Origin: DASZPL01 sp035550315
GTDB lineage: Bacteria > Actinomycetota > Actinomycetes > JAFAQI01
DNA length: 15,590 nt
Assembly (NCBI GenBank): GCA_035550315.1
Contig: DASZPL010000095.1
Span: 1-15,590 of the forward strand
Direction of reading: 5' to 3'
Part shown: one piece after another, positions 12,907 through 15,590 of the stretch
Position numbering within the stretch: the first letter of the stretch is position 1
Layout: each line of letters starts with the position of its first letter
Notes under the pieces: generated by a model
Database searches by the model: none
What the model saw: the letters and a program-made list of their open reading frames with translations, nothing else
Told to the model about the DNA's origin: nothing
Translations under genes and position numbers: made by a program

Positions 12907-14130
12907 TCAGGTCGTGGTCGTCGCGACCAGGTCCTTCTCGGTCGGCCAGCCGAGCGGTGGTCCGATGAAGCTTTCGGCGAAGCTGCGGGCGTAGGTCGCC
13001 GAGTGCTTCAGCTGCCACAACCGCGACTGCTGCAGCTTCTGCCGGAACGCCGATCCCGGCTGCGCCGGGTCGTAGGTGTGGATCATGTCGATCAGGTAGC
13101 GGCTGAAGTCCTGGGCCTTCCAGATGTCCGGGATCCGCCGCTCGGAGTATTGCGTCAGCACCGACTCGTCGCCGCCCGATTCGTCGAACGCGGCGAGTGC
13201 CTTGTCGAGCTCGGCCGCGTCGGCGATCGCAAGGTTCATGCCCTTGCCACCCGACGGCGTGATGATGTGCGCGGCGTCGCCGACGAGGAACACCCGGCCG
13301 TACTGCATCGGCTCGTGGACGTGGCTCTCCATCTCGAGCATGTTCTTGCTGACCACCGGGCCCTCGTTGAGCACCCAGCCCGGCCACTCGAATCGCGCCC
13401 GCAGCTCCTCCCAGATCCGGTCGTCCGGCCAGTCGTCCACAGTGTCGCCGAACGGGACCTGCATGTGAAACCGCGTGATGGTGGACGAGCGGAGCAGGTG
13501 GCCGGCGAAGCCACGCGGGTGCTGGGCGTAGATCGTCCAGTGCGCCGACGGCGGCGTCTGGGCGAGCAGGGTCAGCCACCGGAACTCGTGTTGCATCGCG
13601 ATCTTGGTGAGCACGCCGTCCGGCACACACGGCCGGACCACGCCGTGCTGGCCGTCGCAGCCGGCGACGAAATCGGCGGCGACGGTCAGCCCGCTCTCGG
13701 TCGTCACGACCGGCTGGTCGGTCAGCGACGTGACGCCCACGGCGCGCTCGCCGAAGTGGATCTTGCCGCCGGCCTTCTCGAACGCCTCGATGAGGTCGGC
13801 GACCAGCTCCTGCTGCGGGTAGACGAACTGCGGCGTGTTGTCGTACAGCGCGGAGTAGTCGATGTAGAAGCTGTCGCCGCCGCTGCGGAACTCGCAGCCG
13901 TCGTGCCGCTTGCCCTCGGCGTGCAACCGCGCTCCGAGGCCGAGCTCGTCGATCAGCGCAACGGTGCGGTGCTCGAGCATCCCCGCGCGCATTCGTCCGA
14001 GGATCTGCTCCCGCTCGAACTTGTCCATGATCACGCAGTCGACGCCGCGTCGCTGCAGCAAGATCGCTAGCATCAGCCCGGCCGGACCGGCCCCGACGAT
14101 GGCGACCCGTGTCCGGATGTCGCTAGCCAC
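12907..14130 (-). CDS. PobA-type FAD-dependent aromatic hydroxylase (class A flavin monooxygenase)
   Basis: The 407-residue enzyme has the class A monooxygenase motifs: GAGPAG at residues 13-18 (FAD), CDGQHGVVR with the DG pair at 159-160, and GDAAH at 284-288. It would use NAD(P)H and O2 to hydroxylate a phenol-like ring. Similarity to 4-hydroxybenzoate 3-hydroxylase (PobA) runs along its length: RMRAGMLEH, YAQHPRGFAG, RSSTITRFHMQVPFGD. Compared with PobA as I remember it, Tyr201 and the carboxylate-binding Arg214 are kept, but Ser212 is Leu, Tyr222 is His and Tyr385 is Phe (Phe388 here). The substrate therefore probably keeps a carboxylate but is not 4-hydroxybenzoate. In this operon a hydroxypyridine-carboxylate fits, in the role of PicB, HpaM or NicC. 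The start is GTG 14130, behind a purine-rich stretch (GGGGAAGAG). It lies 54 bp after nicX and 16 bp before ubiX. Confidence 0.9.
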   Translation of the reverse strand: MASDIRTRVAIVGAGPAGLMLAILLQRRGVDCVIMDKFEREQILGRMRAGMLEHRTVALIDELGLGARLHAEGKRHDGCEFRSGGDSFYIDYSALYDNTPQFVYPQQELVADLIEAFEKAGGKIHFGERAVGVTSLTDQPVVTTESGLTVAADFVAGCDGQHGVVRPCVPDGVLTKIAMQHEFRWLTLLAQTPPSAHWTIYAQHPRGFAGHLLRSSTITRFHMQVPFGDTVDDWPDDRIWEELRARFEWPGWVLNEGPVVSKNMLEMESHVHEPMQYGRVFLVGDAAHIITPSGGKGMNLAIADAAELDKALAAFDESGGDESVLTQYSERRIPDIWKAQDFSRYLIDMIHTYDPAQPGSAFRQKLQQSRLWQLKHSATYARSFAESFIGPPLGWPTEKDLVATTTT

Positions 14131-14184
14131 TGTTTTCTCTTCCCCTCTCGAATGCCGGTCGGTGCAGGTGGTCGCGAATTCGAC

Positions 14185-15189
14185 TCACCGCACGATCTGG
14201 CCGGACTTCACGACCTCCCGGTCGTCCAGGTACAAGCTGCAGTCGCGCATCGGGATGTCGAGGTGGCAGTTGGTGTCGTTCGGCCCGCCGAGCTCGCTGT
14301 TCGGCCCGATCGAAAACATCACGTTGCCGCGGAACGACCGCAACTCCATCCCGATGCCGCCGGGGAACTGCGTGAGCCCGTGCCAGTGCGCGCGCGGGTC
14401 CAAGCCCCAGCCGACGTGCGACATGCCGAAGCCGCGGGGGTCGTCGAACGACCGCATGTACGACGCCACCAGGTCGGCGTCGAGGCCGCCGCGAATGTCG
14501 ACGATGAATCCGTTCTCGATGGTCAGCTCGATCGGCGTGGTCGCGTAGCTGTTGAACGGCAACAGCACATCGCCCGGCGCGATCACGATCTTCCCGTCGA
14601 CGCCGTCGTCGCGGCCGCCGGTGAAGACGAAGGCCGCGGGCCAGTGGTCCCACCTGCCCGGCTCGTCGGCGTACCCGTACTCCGGGATGGTCGGGTAGGC
14701 GCCCAGTTGGTAGGTGACGTCGGTGCCCGCGTCGTTGGTGAACCGCAGCACCGACGCGGCCTCCAGTTGCGCCTTCGCGGCCAGCACTTCCTCGCGCAGC
14801 TGCGGCGTCGGGAACAGCCGGGCGAGCAACTCGATCGGCTCGATCGCCAGCGCGATCCGGGTCCCGGCCGCCTGGATCGCCAGCTGCTCTTTGCTGAACA
14901 GCATGAACATGAGGTCGATCACGATGTCGGCCTGTTTCGCCGCCTCGATGACGTCGGGCAGGTCGGCGAGGCCGGTCGCCCCGACCGCCCACGCGCCGGT
15001 GGCGGGCGGCTCGGGTACTCGGACGTGGTAGGCCTTGGCGCCGAGGCGCCGGGCGGCGATCAGGAAGGCGTCGGCGTAGTTCAGCCGGTCGCTGCCTTGC
15101 GACAGCACGCAGAGGGTCTCGCCCTCGTGGACCGCACACAGCTTGAGGTATTCGGTACACAGGTCAGAAAACGCCGCGACGTCGCTCAT
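14185..15189 (-). CDS. nicX: 2,5-dihydroxypyridine 5,6-dioxygenase (NicX-like)
   Basis: The 334-residue protein resembles NicX of Pseudomonas putida, a mononuclear Fe(II) ring-cleaving dioxygenase with a fold related to M29 aminopeptidases. It converts 2,5-dihydroxypyridine to N-formylmaleamate. The iron ligands I remember for NicX (His265, His318, Asp320) have clear equivalents: His258 in GMSHVGWGLDPR, and His309 and Asp311 in CHLDIPMRDC. The C-terminal SLYLDDREVVKSGQ is also typical. ATG 15189 has AAGGAGG 6 bases upstream, and its first bases overlap the stop of the nicD-like gene (ATGA), so translation is coupled. A plain aminopeptidase is the main alternative. The HxD motif, the operon partners and the length argue against it. 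No relative outside pyridine catabolism is needed to explain the neighbourhood. Confidence 0.87.
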   Translation of the reverse strand: MSDVAAFSDLCTEYLKLCAVHEGETLCVLSQGSDRLNYADAFLIAARRLGAKAYHVRVPEPPATGAWAVGATGLADLPDVIEAAKQADIVIDLMFMLFSKEQLAIQAAGTRIALAIEPIELLARLFPTPQLREEVLAAKAQLEAASVLRFTNDAGTDVTYQLGAYPTIPEYGYADEPGRWDHWPAAFVFTGGRDDGVDGKIVIAPGDVLLPFNSYATTPIELTIENGFIVDIRGGLDADLVASYMRSFDDPRGFGMSHVGWGLDPRAHWHGLTQFPGGIGMELRSFRGNVMFSIGPNSELGGPNDTNCHLDIPMRDCSLYLDDREVVKSGQIVR

Positions 15190-15590
15190 TGCGAGCCTCC
15201 TTCCGCGAGCCAGCCGACGATCTGGCGGAATGCGCTGAAGAACCCGTCGTAGTTATCCCACGGCACCATGTGTCCGGCGTCCGGAACGGTGACGATCGGC
15301 AGCGTGGGAGCAAGGTCGCGCAGCCGGTGCTCGTCGGCGTCGCCGACCATCGGACTGTCGCCGCCGCAGATCAGGGCGCACGGCGGCGTCAACCGGATCC
15401 AGTCGTCCTCGAACTCGTCGGTCTCGAAGCCGGCGTAGGTCTCCCGCACGGCCTGGTCGTCGCAACTCGGCAGCTCCGCGATCCGCAGCTCGAGCTCGCG
15501 GGTCGGCCAGCGCGGGTAGTAGCCGCGCACCTGGTCGACCGTGGTGCCCGCCTTCGCCTCGGCGAGCTGCGCGGCGAAGCTGGACCACGG
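15186..15590 (-). CDS. Alpha/beta hydrolase, probable N-formylmaleamate deformylase (NicD-like), C-terminal part
   Basis: The frame is open from the right edge to a TGA at 15188-15186, giving the last 134 residues of an alpha/beta hydrolase. The visible part has the end of the cap region, the strand PPCALICGGDSPMV with an Asp in the usual acid position, and VPDAGHMVPWDNYDGFF with the catalytic His. The GHMVPWD and following DGFF pattern fits NicD-type deformylases, which release formate from N-formylmaleamate, the NicX product. The nucleophile serine lies outside the window. The gene overlaps nicX by 4 bp, strong evidence of a shared pathway. A GTG at 15530 is internal and is not taken as the start. 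Other small hydrolases cannot be excluded until the N-terminus is seen. Confidence 0.75.
   Translation of the reverse strand, partial: PWSSFAAQLAEAKAGTTVDQVRGYYPRWPTRELELRIAELPSCDDQAVRETYAGFETDEFEDDWIRLTPPCALICGGDSPMVGDADEHRLRDLAPTLPIVTVPDAGHMVPWDNYDGFFSAFRQIVGWLAEGGSQ

Noticed and set aside
11640..12968. 442-codon plus-strand frame opposite ubiD and ubiX
   Set aside because: It is an antisense shadow of two conserved enzymes and is biased in composition.
12907..14130. Naming the hydroxylase pobA or nicC
   Set aside because: It is PobA-like overall, but key pocket residues differ. I could not match it to NicC beyond the shared flavin fold.
14185..15189. Leucyl (M29-type) aminopeptidase annotation for the NicX-like gene
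   Set aside because: The fold is related, but the HxD iron motif and the NicD/NicF-like operon partners favour the dioxygenase.
1..15590. tRNA, rRNA, CRISPR, insertion sequence or phage features
   Set aside because: No cloverleaf, repeat array, transposase or terminal inverted repeat was seen by eye on either strand.

Overview
The window is GC-rich, densely coding DNA. GTG and TTG starts are frequent and spurious antisense reading frames are long. Several features suggest an actinobacterium: soluble bacterial P450s, an overlapping furA-katG pair, an alpha/beta-hydrolase fused to a class III nucleotide cyclase, a UbiX-UbiD-small-subunit decarboxylase set, and start codons sitting 6 bases after a TANNNT -10 element, as in leaderless transcription. 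The genus cannot be read from the sequence. I found no rRNA, tRNA, CRISPR array, insertion sequence or phage gene.

Left part (1-5564): lipid or xenobiotic oxidation and transport. A probable TetR-type regulator begins at the left edge and reads outward. It diverges from an intact cytochrome P450 (165-1442) across an intergenic region that holds two tandem GGTAC-N6-GTACC palindromes. Converging on that P450 is a decayed second P450 (1431-1994) that has lost its N-terminal part and the whole I-helix to K-helix section. Next come an SCP2 sterol-carrier-like protein (2054-2449) and a TetR regulator with an extra C-terminal helix-turn-helix (2574-3383), both on the minus strand. The regulator diverges from a phytanoyl-CoA-dioxygenase-like Fe(II)/2-oxoglutarate oxygenase (3417-4205) over only 33 bp, where two leaderless-type promoters face apart. 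A MATE/DinF transporter (4248-5564) follows the oxygenase.

Middle part (5561-10008): an oxidative-stress block on the minus strand. The order of reading is furA (peroxide/iron regulator), katG (catalase-peroxidase, overlapping furA by 47 bp), a hydrolase-cyclase fusion whose nucleophile-elbow serine is replaced by glycine, and a small antibiotic-biosynthesis-monooxygenase (ABM) fold protein. A perfect Fur-type palindrome lies just upstream of furA, and one arm of it recurs just upstream of the katG start.

Right part (10052-15590 and beyond): the most interesting region, a tight seven-gene minus-strand operon. In reading order it is an alpha/beta hydrolase resembling N-formylmaleamate deformylase (NicD, partial), a 2,5-dihydroxypyridine 5,6-dioxygenase (NicX), a PobA-type FAD aromatic hydroxylase, UbiX, UbiD, a 50-residue zinc-ribbon protein in the place of a BCD-decarboxylase D subunit, and an isochorismatase-fold amidohydrolase resembling maleamate amidohydrolase (NicF). 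Together these suggest degradation of a hydroxypyridine-carboxylic acid. The hydroxylase would add a hydroxyl group, the prenylated-FMN decarboxylase set would remove CO2 to give 2,5-dihydroxypyridine, NicX would open the ring, NicD would remove formate, and NicF would release ammonia to give maleate. The use of a UbiD/UbiX/D decarboxylase in such a route is inferred from gene context. I do not know it to be described. The maleate isomerase and the first ring hydroxylase are not in the window and may lie to the right.
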